NCBI GenBank assembly: GCA_002364245.1
Contig: DEXR01000037.1
Span: forward strand, 1 to 10,514
Source of the DNA: Flavobacteriaceae bacterium UBA3179
GTDB lineage: Bacteria; Bacteroidota; Bacteroidia; Flavobacteriales; Flavobacteriaceae
Reading direction: 5' to 3'
DNA: 10,514 nucleotides
Each line of letters opens with the position of its first letter. The stretch's first letter is position 1. The position numbers and the translations under genes were made by a program. The notes below the pieces were generated by a model, which saw only the letters and a program-made list of their open reading frames with translations, was not told the DNA's origin and did not search any database. Below, in pieces: positions 1-7,621 of the stretch.

Positions 1-632
1 TGCAATGCTTCCCATACCAAATGACCTGTTGCTACTAGGGTTACATCGGTTCCTTCTTGCAAACGAACTGCTTTTCCTATTTCAAATTTCTGATTTTCAG
101 GAGTGAAATTTGCCACTTTTGGTCTTCCAAAACGAAGATAGACAGGTCCTTGGTGTTCTGCTATCGCTAATGTTGCAGCTTTAGTTTGATTGTAGTCACA
201 GGTATTGATAACCGTCATCCCCGGCAGCATTTTCATCAAACCAAGATCTTCAAGAATTTGATGGGTTGCCCCATCTTCACCTAAAGTAACACCAGCATGT
301 GAAGCACAAATTTTTACATTTTTCCCACTATATGCGATGCTTTGGCGTATTTGATCATACACGCGACCAGTAGAGAAATTGGCAAAGGTGCCTGTAAAAG
401 GTATTTTTCCACCTATAGTCATCCCGGCTGCCATTCCCATCATATTTGCTTCGGCGATTCCAACTTGAAAAAAGCGTTCTGGGTGGTTTTCCTTAAACTC
501 ATCCATTTTTAGGGAACCAGTTAAGTCGGCACATAAGGCTACTACATTTTCATTGGTTTTGCCCAATTCGGTCAACCCTGCTCCAAATCCGGATCTGGTA
601 TCTTTTTTTCCGCTGTCTGTATATTTTTTCAT
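1..632 (-). CDS. Transketolase, C-terminal subunit (partial, 3' end outside window)
   Basis: This is the second half of a split transketolase: the pyrimidine-binding domain and the start of the C-terminal domain. With the N-terminal subunit it transfers two-carbon ketol units between sugar phosphates in the non-oxidative pentose phosphate pathway, in the cytoplasm. The translation starts [20 protein letters not shown] at the ATG at 632-630, and 210 residues are in the window. The family motif [14 protein letters not shown] (about residues 58-71) holds the glutamate (E61) that activates Th[17 protein letters not shown] (111-125) and [10 protein letters not shown] (162-171) are also typical of this domain. 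The start lies 17 bases after the stop of the N-terminal subunit on the same strand, so the two are almost certainly cotranscribed and made in equal amounts. A DXS-type enzyme is unlikely because the partner is a separate transketolase N-subunit. The 3' end is cut by the window edge. Confidence 0.93.
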   Translation of the reverse strand, partial: MKKYTDSGKKDTRSGFGAGLTELGKTNENVVALCADLTGSLKMDEFKENHPERFFQVGIAEANMMGMAAGMTIGGKIPFTGTFANFSTGRVYDQIRQSIAYSGKNVKICASHAGVTLGEDGATHQILEDLGLMKMLPGMTVINTCDYNQTKAATLAIAEHQGPVYLRFGRPKVANFTPENQKFEIGKAVRLQEGTDVTLVATGHLVWEAL

Positions 633-649
633 TGTATTACGTTTCAGAA

Positions 650-1495
650 TTAATAATCACCCAGCGTTTCCGGGTTTTGTGATAATGCTTTTTCCAGTTG
701 CTCATCATTGGGAGCTTTTCCGTGCCAAGCGTGGGTATGCATCATAAAGTCAACACCGTTGCCCATTACCGTATGTAATAAAACACAAACCGGTTTTCCG
801 TTTCCAGTTTTTGCTTTGGCTTTTTTCATTCCTTCAATTACGGCGGAAAGATTATTTCCTTTTTCAATTTCTAGCACATCCCAACCAAAGGCTTCAAATT
901 TTCCTTTTACATTACCTAATGGAAGTACGTTTTGAGTAGCTCCGTCAATTTGTTGGCCGTTTAAGTCAATAGTAACAATCAGGTTATCCACTTTATTTCC
1001 GGCGGCGTACATAATGGCCTCCCAGTTTTGGCCTTCCTGTAGTTCACCATCACCACAAAGAGTATATATTAAATGGTCGTCATTGTTTAGCTTTTTTGCT
1101 TCCGCAGCACCGATAGAAACAGAAATCCCTTGTCCTAAAGATCCCGATGCAACCCGAACCCCAGGCAACCCTTCGTGTGTGGTCGGATGTCCTTGTAAAC
1201 GGGAATCGATATGACGGAAAGTTCTCAATTCCTCTACAGGAAAATAACCCGAGCGAGCTAAAACGCTATAAAAAACTGGAGAAATATGACCGTTAGAAAG
1301 AAAGAAAAGATCTTCGCCAATTCCATCCATATTAAAGTCATCCTTGCGGTCCAATAGTTCTTGGTACAAAGCGACGAAAAATTCGGTACAGCCCAAGGAT
1401 CCACCTGGGTGCCCTGAATTTACAGCGTGTACTTGTCTTAAAATATCCCTTCGGACCTGGATTACTAAATCCTCAAGGTGTTGTAAATCTGCCAT
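650..1495 (-). CDS. Transketolase, N-terminal (ThDP-binding) subunit
   Basis: This 281-residue protein is the diphosphate-binding half of transketolase. Family motifs appear in order: an N-terminal block ending [15 protein letters not shown] (26-40), [13 protein letters not shown] (64-76), [17 protein letters not shown] (115-131), and the ThDP/Mg motif GDGELQEG (148-155) ending at DLNG (177-180). A complete transketolase is about 650 residues, and the missing half is encoded immediately downstream, so this is a split enzyme rather than a truncation. The reading frame is open upstream to 1549, but I chose the ATG at 1495 ([10 protein letters not shown]). A good promoter has its -7 element at 1520-1527, so the extra codons would lie in or before the promoter, and the added residues do not look like the family. 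The predicted leader is then roughly 18 bases. There is no Shine-Dalgarno sequence, as usual in Bacteroidota. Confidence 0.94.
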   Translation of the reverse strand: MADLQHLEDLVIQVRRDILRQVHAVNSGHPGGSLGCTEFFVALYQELLDRKDDFNMDGIGEDLFFLSNGHISPVFYSVLARSGYFPVEELRTFRHIDSRLQGHPTTHEGLPGVRVASGSLGQGISVSIGAAEAKKLNNDDHLIYTLCGDGELQEGQNWEAIMYAAGNKVDNLIVTIDLNGQQIDGATQNVLPLGNVKGKFEAFGWDVLEIEKGNNLSAVIEGMKKAKAKTGNGKPVCVLLHTVMGNGVDFMMHTHAWHGKAPNDEQLEKALSQNPETLGDY

Positions 1496-1519
1496 TTGTG
1501 TTGTTTTGGTTTTCAGCAT

Positions 1520-1551
1520 CAAAAATACGGTATTATAAAGGGTAGGCAAAA
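1520..1551 (-). promoter_or_regulatory. Bacteroidota-type promoter for the transketolase operon
   Basis: Read on the minus strand, TTTTG (1551-1547) is followed after 19 bases by TATTTTTG (1527-1520). This matches the Bacteroidota housekeeping sigma pattern of a -33 TTTG, about 19-21 bases, then -7 TAnnTTTG. Transcription should begin near 1513, leaving a short leader before the ATG at 1495. It decides the start of the N-terminal subunit. This is sequence matching only; the start site is inferred. Confidence 0.65.
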
Positions 1552-1563
1552 CTAATTTAGGAC

Positions 1564-1593
1564 AGTTATTAACGATTTAAGGGAAGTTATTAA
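1564..1593. repeat. Pair of 9-bp direct repeats in the divergent intergenic region
   Basis: AGTTATTAA occurs at 1564-1572 and again at 1585-1593, so the copies start 21 bases apart, about two helical turns. They sit just upstream of the transketolase promoter and within the 220 bases between the divergent transketolase and tgt genes. The phasing would suit a dimeric DNA-binding regulator on one face of the helix, but the repeat is AT-only apart from one G, so chance is a real possibility. Confidence 0.4.
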
Positions 1594-1666
1594 GTTTGTA
1601 ACCTTTTGAAAACAATTTTAATTTTTTTCAGAAGAAATGGAAGTAACGTATCTAAACAAATCCTAT

Positions 1667-1674
1667 TATCTTTG
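1667..1674 (+). promoter_or_regulatory. Probable -7 promoter element of the tgt operon
   Basis: TATCTTTG is an exact match to the Bacteroidota -7 element TAnnTTTG and lies 41 bases before the tgt ATG. I see no convincing TTG at the expected -33 distance, so the assignment rests on the -7 element alone. A start near 1681 would give a leader of about 35 bases that contains a small hairpin at 1683-1696. Confidence 0.5.
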
Positions 1675-1682
1675 CAGCTGTT

Positions 1683-1696
1683 TGCCAATCCTGGCA
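1683..1696 (+). other. Small hairpin in the tgt leader
   Basis: TGCCA (1683-1687), loop ATCC, TGGCA (1692-1696) forms a perfect 5-bp stem. It would fall at the very 5' end of the predicted tgt transcript, starting next to the inferred start site. It may stabilise the mRNA end. It does not resemble a preQ1 riboswitch that I can recognise. Confidence 0.35.
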
Positions 1697-1715
1697 TATT
1701 TCAGAAAAACCTTGC

Positions 1716-2846
1716 ATGCAATTTAATTTAGAAAAAACCGATCCCGAAAGCCAAGCCCGAGCTGGGACCATAACATTAGATCACGGACCTGTTGAAACAC
1801 CAATTTTTATGCCTGTTGGTACTGTTGGTACGGTAAAAGGGGTCCATCAACGGGAACTTACCAATGACATTAATCCAGATATAATTTTAGGGAATACCTA
1901 TCATTTATACTTACGACCGCAAACCACAGTTCTTGAAAAAGCCGGGGGTCTTCATAAATTTATGAATTGGGACCGAAATATTTTAACCGATAGTGGTGGG
2001 TATCAAGTGTATTCCCTTTCGGCAAATCGTAAGATTAAGGAAGAAGGTGTAAAATTTAAGTCGCACATTGACGGGAGCATGCATTTTTTCACCCCTGAAA
2101 ATGTGATGGAAATCCAGCGGACCATCGGTGCTGATATTATCATGGCTTTTGATGAATGTACACCATACCCTTGCGATTATAATTATGCAAAACGTTCGAT
2201 GCATATGACGCATCGCTGGTTAGATCGCTGTGTGGCGCATTTAGAGAAAACACCTTTAAAATATGGCTATAATCAAACACTTTTCCCTATTGTTCAAGGA
2301 AGCACTTATAAAGATCTTAGGAAACAATCTGCAGAGTATATCGCCTCAGTAGGGGCTGCTGGAAATGCCATTGGAGGATTATCAGTAGGGGAACCAGCTG
2401 AAGAAATGTACGCTATGACCGAAGTGGTTACCGCAGTACTTCCAGAAGACAAACCACGTTACTTAATGGGAGTTGGAACACCAATTAACCTATTAGAAAA
2501 TATTGCCTTAGGCATTGATATGTTTGACTGTGTGATGCCGACAAGAAACGGTCGCAACGGCATGCTTTTTACAGCACACGGTACCATAAACATTAAAAAT
2601 AAAAAGTGGGAAACCGATTTTTCACCCATTGACGACATGGATATTACTTGGGTAGATACGGCCTATAGCAAAGCATATGTGCGTCACTTATTTAAAGTGA
2701 ATGAATTATTAGGTATGCAAATTGCAACCATACATAACCTCGGGTTTTATTTATGGTTGGTTCGTGAAGCGAGAAAGCATATCTTAGCGGGGGATTTTAC
2801 TACTTGGAAAAATAAGATGGTTAAACAAATGGACAAACGCCTTTAA
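1716..2846 (+). CDS. tgt: tRNA-guanine transglycosylase (queuosine pathway), zinc cysteines absent
   Basis: Tgt swaps guanine at the wobble position (34) of tRNAs with GUN anticodons for preQ1, the first tRNA-level step to queuosine. At 376 residues it matches the E. coli enzyme (375). Visible motifs are HGPVETPIFMPVGTVGTVKG (23-42), LTDSGGYQVYSL (90-101, with general acid/base D92), AFDECTPYP (144-152), AIGGLSVGEP (218-227) and GIDMFDCVMPTRNGRNG (266-282, with nucleophile D271). The usual zinc site CxCxxC...H is altered. The three cysteine positions are D309, T311 and D314, inside PIDDMDITWVDTAYSKAY, while the histidine ligand H340 (IHNL) is kept. The alignment to the E. coli enzyme from the nucleophile to this point needs no gaps. 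The gene heads a run with lptG, whose start codon overlaps its stop. The ATG at 1716 is the only sensible start and sits within the 10-bp palindrome TTGCATGCAA. Confidence 0.96.
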   Translation: MQFNLEKTDPESQARAGTITLDHGPVETPIFMPVGTVGTVKGVHQRELTNDINPDIILGNTYHLYLRPQTTVLEKAGGLHKFMNWDRNILTDSGGYQVYSLSANRKIKEEGVKFKSHIDGSMHFFTPENVMEIQRTIGADIIMAFDECTPYPCDYNYAKRSMHMTHRWLDRCVAHLEKTPLKYGYNQTLFPIVQGSTYKDLRKQSAEYIASVGAAGNAIGGLSVGEPAEEMYAMTEVVTAVLPEDKPRYLMGVGTPINLLENIALGIDMFDCVMPTRNGRNGMLFTAHGTINIKNKKWETDFSPIDDMDITWVDTAYSKAYVRHLFKVNELLGMQIATIHNLGFYLWLVREARKHILAGDFTTWKNKMVKQMDKRL

Positions 2847-3925
2847 TGTTAAGTATTCTTGATAAATACATACTAAAAAGATACTTAGGGACATTCTTGT
2901 TGCTATTGTTATTGTTTATTCCCATCGGGATAACGGTAAACCTTGCCGAGAAGATTGACAAAATTCTTGAAAATGAGGTCCCTTTTATTGAAGTAGCCAA
3001 GTATTATTTAGATTTTACCATCTACTTTGCAAACCTGTTGTTTCCACTGTTTTTATTTTTATCGGTAATCTGGTTTACTTCAAAACTTGCCAATAACACA
3101 GAAGTTATTGCTTTTTTAAGTAGTGGGGTTTCATACTATCGGTTTTTACGACCGTATATGATTGGTGCTACAATTGTATGTATTGGCGCATTGGTATTAG
3201 GTATGTATTTAGCGCCTATGGCCAGTAAAGGGTTTAATGAATTTAAGTACAAGTATTTAAAGAAAGGAAAACAAGATAGGGCACAGTCTAATGTGTATCG
3301 GCAGATAAACGATAACGATTATATTTATGTGAGTTATTTTAATGTGAAAGAAAAAACGGGTAACAACTTTACATTAGAACATTTTGAAGGGAATGAAATG
3401 GCCTATAAACTCTCGGCAAGCCGCATACGATTTAATGAAGAAGACAGCACCTACACACTTTATAATTTTAAAAAGCGTATTGTGGGCGAAAATGAAGACC
3501 AACTTTTAAAACAAACAAAACTCGACACCACGTTTTCATTTGAAATGGAAGATCTTACACCTGTTGAGTACATAGCCGAAACCTTAAATTTTACCGAACT
3601 TAATGACTTTATTCAAAGAGAAAAAGCAAAAGGCTCTTCCTATATAAATAGGTATGAAGTGGTACGCTACAAACGTTGGAGTTTACCAGTTTCAGCTTAT
3701 ATATTAACTATTATTGCAGTTGCTGTATCGTCAGTAAAACGCCGTGGCGGAATGGGAGTGAACCTTGCCATTGGAATTGCCATTGGAATGGTTTTTATCT
3801 TTTTCGATAAAATATTCGGGACGATGGCAGAACAGAGTACCTTTTCACCTTTTATCGCAACGTGGTTCCCTAATTTTGTATTTGGTATCTTAGCTATTTA
3901 CCTTCTTAAAAATGCGAAACGCTAA
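2846..3925 (+). CDS. lptG: LptF/LptG family LPS-export permease (YjgP/YjgQ)
   Basis: This 359-residue inner-membrane protein belongs to the LptF/LptG family, which with the LptB ATPase extracts lipopolysaccharide from the inner membrane and passes it to LptC/LptA. The topology fits: three N-terminal membrane segments (about 12-32, 55-77, 101-123), a periplasmic jelly-roll-like region (about 130-270, rich in alternating polar and beta-prone residues), then three more segments (278-296, 304-324, 338-354). The segment SSVKRRGGMGVNLAIGIAIG (295-314) is typical of the family's second membrane block. The length is usual for LptG. Translation starts at ATG 2846-2848, whose A is the last base of the tgt stop codon, implying translational coupling. 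Adjacency to tgt is, from memory, common in Bacteroidota. I prefer LptG over LptF, but the two are hard to separate without alignment; no second copy lies nearby. Confidence 0.87.
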   Translation: MLSILDKYILKRYLGTFLLLLLLFIPIGITVNLAEKIDKILENEVPFIEVAKYYLDFTIYFANLLFPLFLFLSVIWFTSKLANNTEVIAFLSSGVSYYRFLRPYMIGATIVCIGALVLGMYLAPMASKGFNEFKYKYLKKGKQDRAQSNVYRQINDNDYIYVSYFNVKEKTGNNFTLEHFEGNEMAYKLSASRIRFNEEDSTYTLYNFKKRIVGENEDQLLKQTKLDTTFSFEMEDLTPVEYIAETLNFTELNDFIQREKAKGSSYINRYEVVRYKRWSLPVSAYILTIIAVAVSSVKRRGGMGVNLAIGIAIGMVFIFFDKIFGTMAEQSTFSPFIATWFPNFVFGILAIYLLKNAKR

Positions 3926-4814
3926 ACTACTCAACTACCTTCATTTACACGGTATCGTATTTATTTGGGGGTTTACAGCCGTATTGGGAGCTTTAATTTC
4001 AATCGATGCCATTCCGCTGGTTTGGTTCAGGATGTTATTGGCTTCAGGGTTTATATTGTTGTTTGTTTTTCTAAAAAAAGAAAAACTACGCTTTTCGCCA
4101 AAAACACTTTCTCGGTTTTTTCTTGCAGGATTAATTATTGCATTACATTGGTTGTGCTTTTTTGGGGCTATAAAAGCGTCTAATGTTTCGGTTACATTGG
4201 CCATTATGTCAACTGGGGCATTTTTTACATCGTTATTAGAACCACTTTTTTATAGAAGAAAAATAATTGGCTACGAAGTGTTCTTCGGAATTATCGTAAT
4301 AGCAGGGCTGTACCTTATATTTAATGTAGAAACCGATTACGTGTGGGGAATTGGCCTCGCATTGGCTTCGTCTTTTCTTGGAGCGGTTTTTACCATTATT
4401 AATGGAGCATTAGTCGTAAAACATAAAGCTTCGGTTATTTCGTTATACGAGTTATTTTTCGGCGGATTATGTATCACGGTCTATTTGGCTTTTAATGGAA
4501 AAATCACTTCAGAATTATTTCAATTGTCAACAAACGATTGGCTTTTATTATTACTTTTAGCTTCGGTGTGTACAGCGTATGCGTTTTTGGCTTCAGTACA
4601 TGTAATGAAATGGATTAGTCCCTATACCGTAATGCTTACCGTAAATCTAGAGCCTGTTTACGGAATTATTTTGGCATTGCTTATTTTAGGCGATTCAGAA
4701 CATATGAATACTGAATTCTATTACGGAGCTGCGATTATCATAGTAACAGTAATCGCTAACGGAATTATTAAAAATAGATTGCAAAGAAAAAAAAGGCGAT
4801 TGCCCAATACCTAA
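3912..4814 (+). CDS. DMT superfamily (EamA-type) transporter
   Basis: This 300-residue, very hydrophobic protein has about ten membrane segments arranged as two EamA repeats (roughly 10-138 and 146-288), the usual layout and length of the drug/metabolite transporter superfamily. The first segment, [14 protein letters not shown] (14-27), and [20 protein letters not shown] (90-109) are characteristic of the first repeat; [20 protein letters not shown] (235-254) is the matching place in the second. The C-terminus is a basic tail rich in Lys/Arg, expected to be cytoplasmic. The substrate cannot be told from sequence; members export amino acids, metabolites or drugs. Its ATG lies 14 bases inside the end of lptG in another frame, so it is probably translated by coupling from the same mRNA. 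There is no functional link to lptG that I can argue beyond cotranscription. Confidence 0.85.
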   Translation: MRNAKLLNYLHLHGIVFIWGFTAVLGALISIDAIPLVWFRMLLASGFILLFVFLKKEKLRFSPKTLSRFFLAGLIIALHWLCFFGAIKASNVSVTLAIMSTGAFFTSLLEPLFYRRKIIGYEVFFGIIVIAGLYLIFNVETDYVWGIGLALASSFLGAVFTIINGALVVKHKASVISLYELFFGGLCITVYLAFNGKITSELFQLSTNDWLLLLLLASVCTAYAFLASVHVMKWISPYTVMLTVNLEPVYGIILALLILGDSEHMNTEFYYGAAIIIVTVIANGIIKNRLQRKKRRLPNT

Positions 4815-4833
4815 AAACAAAATTTTATCTTTG
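4800..4833 (+). promoter_or_regulatory. Probable promoter of accA
   Basis: TATCTTTG at 4826-4833 is an exact -7 element (TAnnTTTG), preceded by TTG at 4800-4802 with a 23-base spacer, the long end of the usual range. The -33 lies inside the last codons of the transporter gene. Transcription would start near 4840, about 28 bases before the accA ATG. Readthrough from the tgt run remains possible because I see no terminator before it. Confidence 0.5.
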
Positions 4834-4867
4834 TAAGCTAAGCAAAAAACTACAATCTAAAGATACT

Positions 4868-5821
4868 ATGGAATATCTTGAATTTGAATTACCTATAAAG
4901 GACTTACAGGAACAGTACGAGAAAGCTTGCCAAATTGGAACTGACAGCGAAGTGGATGTTACCAATACCTGTGCCCAGATTGAGAAAAAATTAAAAGAAA
5001 CCAAAAAGGAAATTTATAAAAACCTAACCCCGTGGCAACGTGTACAGTTGTCCCGTCACCCTAATCGTCCCTATACTATGGATTATATAAAATCTATATG
5101 TGGGGATTCTTTTTTAGAATTACACGGTGATCGAAATTTTAAAGACGATAAAGCTATGGTGGGTGGTCTTGGTAAAATTGGCGACCAAAGCTATATGTTT
5201 ATTGGACAACAAAAAGGATATAATACCAAAACGCGTCAATATCGAAATTTTGGTATGGCAAACCCCGAAGGATACCGCAAGGCTTTACGTTTAATGAAAT
5301 CTGCCGAAAAGTTTGGTCTTCCTGTGGTCAGTTTTATCGACACACCAGGAGCGTATCCTGGATTGGAAGCTGAAGAGCGCGGACAAGGAGAAGCCATTGC
5401 CCGTAATATTATGGAAATGACCCGCCTTAAAGTACCAATTATAGTAATCGTTATTGGTGAAGGAGCCAGTGGGGGTGCTTTAGGAATTGGTGTTGGTGAT
5501 CGAGTTATGATGCTTGAAAACTCATGGTACTCTGTAATTTCACCAGAAAATTGTTCATCTATCTTATGGAGAAGCTGGGATCATAAAGAACAAGCAGCAG
5601 AAGCTTTGAACTTAACTGCTAAAGATGCTAAAAAACTAAAAGTTATCGATACGATTATTAAAGAACCATTAGGTGGAGCGCATAGCGATCGTGAAAAAAC
5701 TTTTTCTACCGTTTCTAAGACCATTTCAAAAGTATATGATGAATTAAAAATCTTATCACCAACCGATTTGGTCAATCTTAGAATGGAAAAATATTCTGAG
5801 ATGGGAGTCTTTAAAGGGTAA
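4868..5821 (+). CDS. accA: Acetyl-CoA carboxylase carboxyltransferase, alpha subunit
   Basis: AccA pairs with AccD to form the carboxyltransferase that moves the carboxyl group from biotin (on AccB) to acetyl-CoA, giving malonyl-CoA, the committed step of fatty-acid synthesis. The 317 residues match the E. coli subunit (319). The N-terminal helical region (about 1-60) precedes the crotonase-like core: [20 protein letters not shown] (82-101), [20 protein letters not shown] (128-147), [20 protein letters not shown] (155-174) and [16 protein letters not shown] (197-212). The last two carry the backbone amides that form the oxyanion holes. [20 protein letters not shown] (227-246) is also typical. 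There is no fused AccD zinc domain, so the beta subunit must be encoded elsewhere. The ATG at 4868 gives the standard N-terminus ([15 protein letters not shown]). A terminator follows 29 bases after the stop. Confidence 0.97.
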   Translation: MEYLEFELPIKDLQEQYEKACQIGTDSEVDVTNTCAQIEKKLKETKKEIYKNLTPWQRVQLSRHPNRPYTMDYIKSICGDSFLELHGDRNFKDDKAMVGGLGKIGDQSYMFIGQQKGYNTKTRQYRNFGMANPEGYRKALRLMKSAEKFGLPVVSFIDTPGAYPGLEAEERGQGEAIARNIMEMTRLKVPIIVIVIGEGASGGALGIGVGDRVMMLENSWYSVISPENCSSILWRSWDHKEQAAEALNLTAKDAKKLKVIDTIIKEPLGGAHSDREKTFSTVSKTISKVYDELKILSPTDLVNLRMEKYSEMGVFKG

Positions 5822-5849
5822 CTTCAATTATAACAACACTTTCAAAATT

Positions 5850-5875
5850 CCGGAGGTTCGTCTTCGGTTTTTTTT
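5850..5875 (+). terminator. Rho-independent terminator after accA
   Basis: CCGGAG (5850-5855), a six-base loop, then CTTCGG (5862-5867) form a 6-bp stem with one G-U pair, followed directly by eight T residues (5868-5875). It lies 28 bases after the accA stop and should separate accA from dnaB transcription. Confidence 0.7.
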
Positions 5876-5880
5876 GTACC

Positions 5881-5969
5881 TTATTAACAATAATTTTAAG
5901 TTATCAACAGTTCAAATGTTGATGACTGGTTAACATCGAAACTTTAAATTTACGTGTTTCAGTTAACAT
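5881..5969. promoter_or_regulatory. AT-rich region upstream of dnaB with repeated TTAACA/TCAACA elements and an inverted repeat
   Basis: TTATTAACA (5881-5889) and TTATCAACA (5901-5909) start exactly 20 bases apart. The second is the left arm of a perfect inverted repeat, ATCAACA (5903-5909) and TGTTGAT (5917-5923), with a 7-base spacer. GTTAACAT recurs at 5929-5936 and 5962-5969. TTATCAACA differs by one base from the E. coli-type DnaA box TTATCCACA, so DnaA-type binding is a thought, not a conclusion. A weak -7-like element, TACATTCG (5976-5983), lies only 4 bases before the dnaB ATG; if real, the mRNA would be nearly leaderless. Confidence 0.45.
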
Positions 5970-5987
5970 TTTCTTTACATTCGCCTT

Positions 5988-7541
5988 ATGGAAAAAGTAC
6001 AGCAGCAAACTAAATATAAATCGAAGTCTTCTCAGGTAATTTCCTTAGAAAAAGGAAAATTACCACCGCAAGCTGTTGATTTAGAGCAAGTTGTGCTTGG
6101 CGCTATGATGATTGATAAAAAAGGGGTCGATGAAGTAATAGATATCCTACACGCTGATGTCTTTTACAAAGATGCTCACAAACACATTTTCGATGCCATC
6201 CATACCCTCTTTGAAAACAGTGAACCGGTGGACTTATTAACTGTTTCGTCTCAGTTAAAGAAAGATGCAAATCTTGAAGTAGCAGGAGGGGAGTTTTACT
6301 TGGTTCAACTCACGCAAAAAGTGTCTTCTTCGGCACATATTGAGTTCCATGCACGTATTATTCTTCAGAAATTCATTCAGCGTAGTTTGATTAAAATTTC
6401 AAATGAAATAATTGAAGATTCATACGATGAAACCACCGATGTTTTTGATTTATTGGATACGGCCGAATCGAAATTATATGAAATTACCCAAGGAAATATA
6501 AAACGCTCTTCAGAAACAGCACAACAATTAGTAATTCAAGCGAAGAAAAAAATTGAAGAAATTGCCAATAGAGAAGGTCTTTCCGGTGTTCCTTCAGGTT
6601 TTGAAGATATTGATAAATTGACTTCCGGTTGGCAACCCAGTGATTTAATTATTATTGCCGCCCGTCCAGGTATGGGTAAAACAGCTTTGACCTTGTCTAT
6701 GGCACGAAATATCGCTGTAGATCATAATATTCCGGTAGCTTTCTTTTCGTTGGAAATGTCATCTGTACAGTTAATAACACGATTAATTTCTTCGGAAACA
6801 CAATTAAGTTCCGAGAAACTACGTACCGGAAACTTGGAAAAACACGAATGGGAACAGTTGAATGTAAAAGTAAAAGGACTGGAAAAAGCTCCTTTATTTA
6901 TCGATGATACACCTTCACTTTCCATTTTCGATTTACGGGCAAAAGCAAGACGATTGTCATCACAACACGGTATTAAACTGATTATGGTCGATTACCTGCA
7001 ATTAATGACAGCAGGAGGAAACCAAAAAGGGGGGAACCGGGAACAGGAAATTTCTACTATTTCCCGAAACTTAAAAGCATTAGCAAAAGAACTGAACGTT
7101 CCTGTAATTGCTTTATCACAATTATCACGTGCCGTAGAAACTCGTGGTGGAAGTAAACGTCCATTGCTTTCTGATCTTCGTGAATCTGGAGCGATTGAAC
7201 AAGATGCCGATATTGTATCGTTTATTTACCGTCCAGAATATTACAAAATTGACGAGTGGGACGATGAGGAGCGTACACCAACTCAAGGCCAAGGTGAGTT
7301 TATTGTAGCCAAACACCGTAATGGTGGCTTGGATGAAATACGCTTGCGTTTTGTTGGTCATTTAGGACGTTTCGAAAATTTGGAACGATTTGATATTCCT
7401 AGCGAAATTCATTCTCGTATGAATGATGCCGCCAACGACGATACATTTAGAACCGATAGTTTGCCTTCTGCAGATGAAGCCTTCGGTAGTTCCATGAACA
7501 GCGATTTGCCACCGGATGATGATAATGAGGTGCCTTTTTAA
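5988..7541 (+). CDS. dnaB: Replicative DNA helicase DnaB with an SSB-like acidic tail
   Basis: DnaB is the hexameric ring helicase that unwinds DNA ahead of the replisome and recruits primase. The 517-residue protein has the N-terminal helical domain (about 25-128, starting LPPQAVDLEQVVLGAMM), a linker, and the RecA-type motor. Walker A is ARPGMGKT (225-232), the catalytic glutamate is in FFSLEM (252-257, E256), Walker B is LIMVDYLQLM (331-340, D335), ALSQLSR is at 375-381, RESGAIEQDADIV at 398-410, and AKHRNGG (441-447) holds the probable arginine finger. No intein interrupts it. It is longer than E. coli DnaB (471) because of a basic N-terminal stretch and a low-complexity acidic C-terminal extension (about 470-517). 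The last residues, DDDNEVPF, closely resemble the SSB tip DDDIPF. The ATG at 5988 is the first in frame near the conserved domain; its neighbour accA is separated by a terminator. Confidence 0.97.
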   Translation: MEKVQQQTKYKSKSSQVISLEKGKLPPQAVDLEQVVLGAMMIDKKGVDEVIDILHADVFYKDAHKHIFDAIHTLFENSEPVDLLTVSSQLKKDANLEVAGGEFYLVQLTQKVSSSAHIEFHARIILQKFIQRSLIKISNEIIEDSYDETTDVFDLLDTAESKLYEITQGNIKRSSETAQQLVIQAKKKIEEIANREGLSGVPSGFEDIDKLTSGWQPSDLIIIAARPGMGKTALTLSMARNIAVDHNIPVAFFSLEMSSVQLITRLISSETQLSSEKLRTGNLEKHEWEQLNVKVKGLEKAPLFIDDTPSLSIFDLRAKARRLSSQHGIKLIMVDYLQLMTAGGNQKGGNREQEISTISRNLKALAKELNVPVIALSQLSRAVETRGGSKRPLLSDLRESGAIEQDADIVSFIYRPEYYKIDEWDDEERTPTQGQGEFIVAKHRNGGLDEIRLRFVGHLGRFENLERFDIPSEIHSRMNDAANDDTFRTDSLPSADEAFGSSMNSDLPPDDDNEVPF

Positions 7542-7589
7542 TGGGTAACTATTAAGTTCCTTCAAATTAGAAATTTATAATCTATCCAA

Positions 7590-7617
7590 TTTGGCTCGAA
7601 TTTTGTCGTTATATTAG
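7590..7617 (+). promoter_or_regulatory. Weak candidate promoter for the secreted protein gene
   Basis: TTTG (7590-7593), a 16-base spacer, then TATATTAG (7610-7617) resembles the Bacteroidota -33/-7 pattern with one mismatch in the -7 and a short spacer. It lies 4 bases before the ATG, which would make the transcript nearly leaderless. No terminator is visible between dnaB and this gene, so cotranscription is equally possible. Confidence 0.25.
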
Positions 7618-7621
7618 CGTT

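Noticed and set aside
553..935. Short plus-strand open frames opposite the transketolase genes
   Set aside because: They lie antisense to well-supported coding sequence, show no family motifs and have no promoter-like signals.
1496..1549. Longer N-terminus for the transketolase N-subunit (start at 1549)
   Set aside because: The extra codons overlap the promoter's -33 and -7 elements and do not look like the family; the ATG at 1495 gives the expected beginning.
1716..2846. tgt as a pseudogene because the zinc cysteines are missing
   Set aside because: The frame is full length, the catalytic aspartates and surrounding motifs are intact, and it heads a coupled operon.
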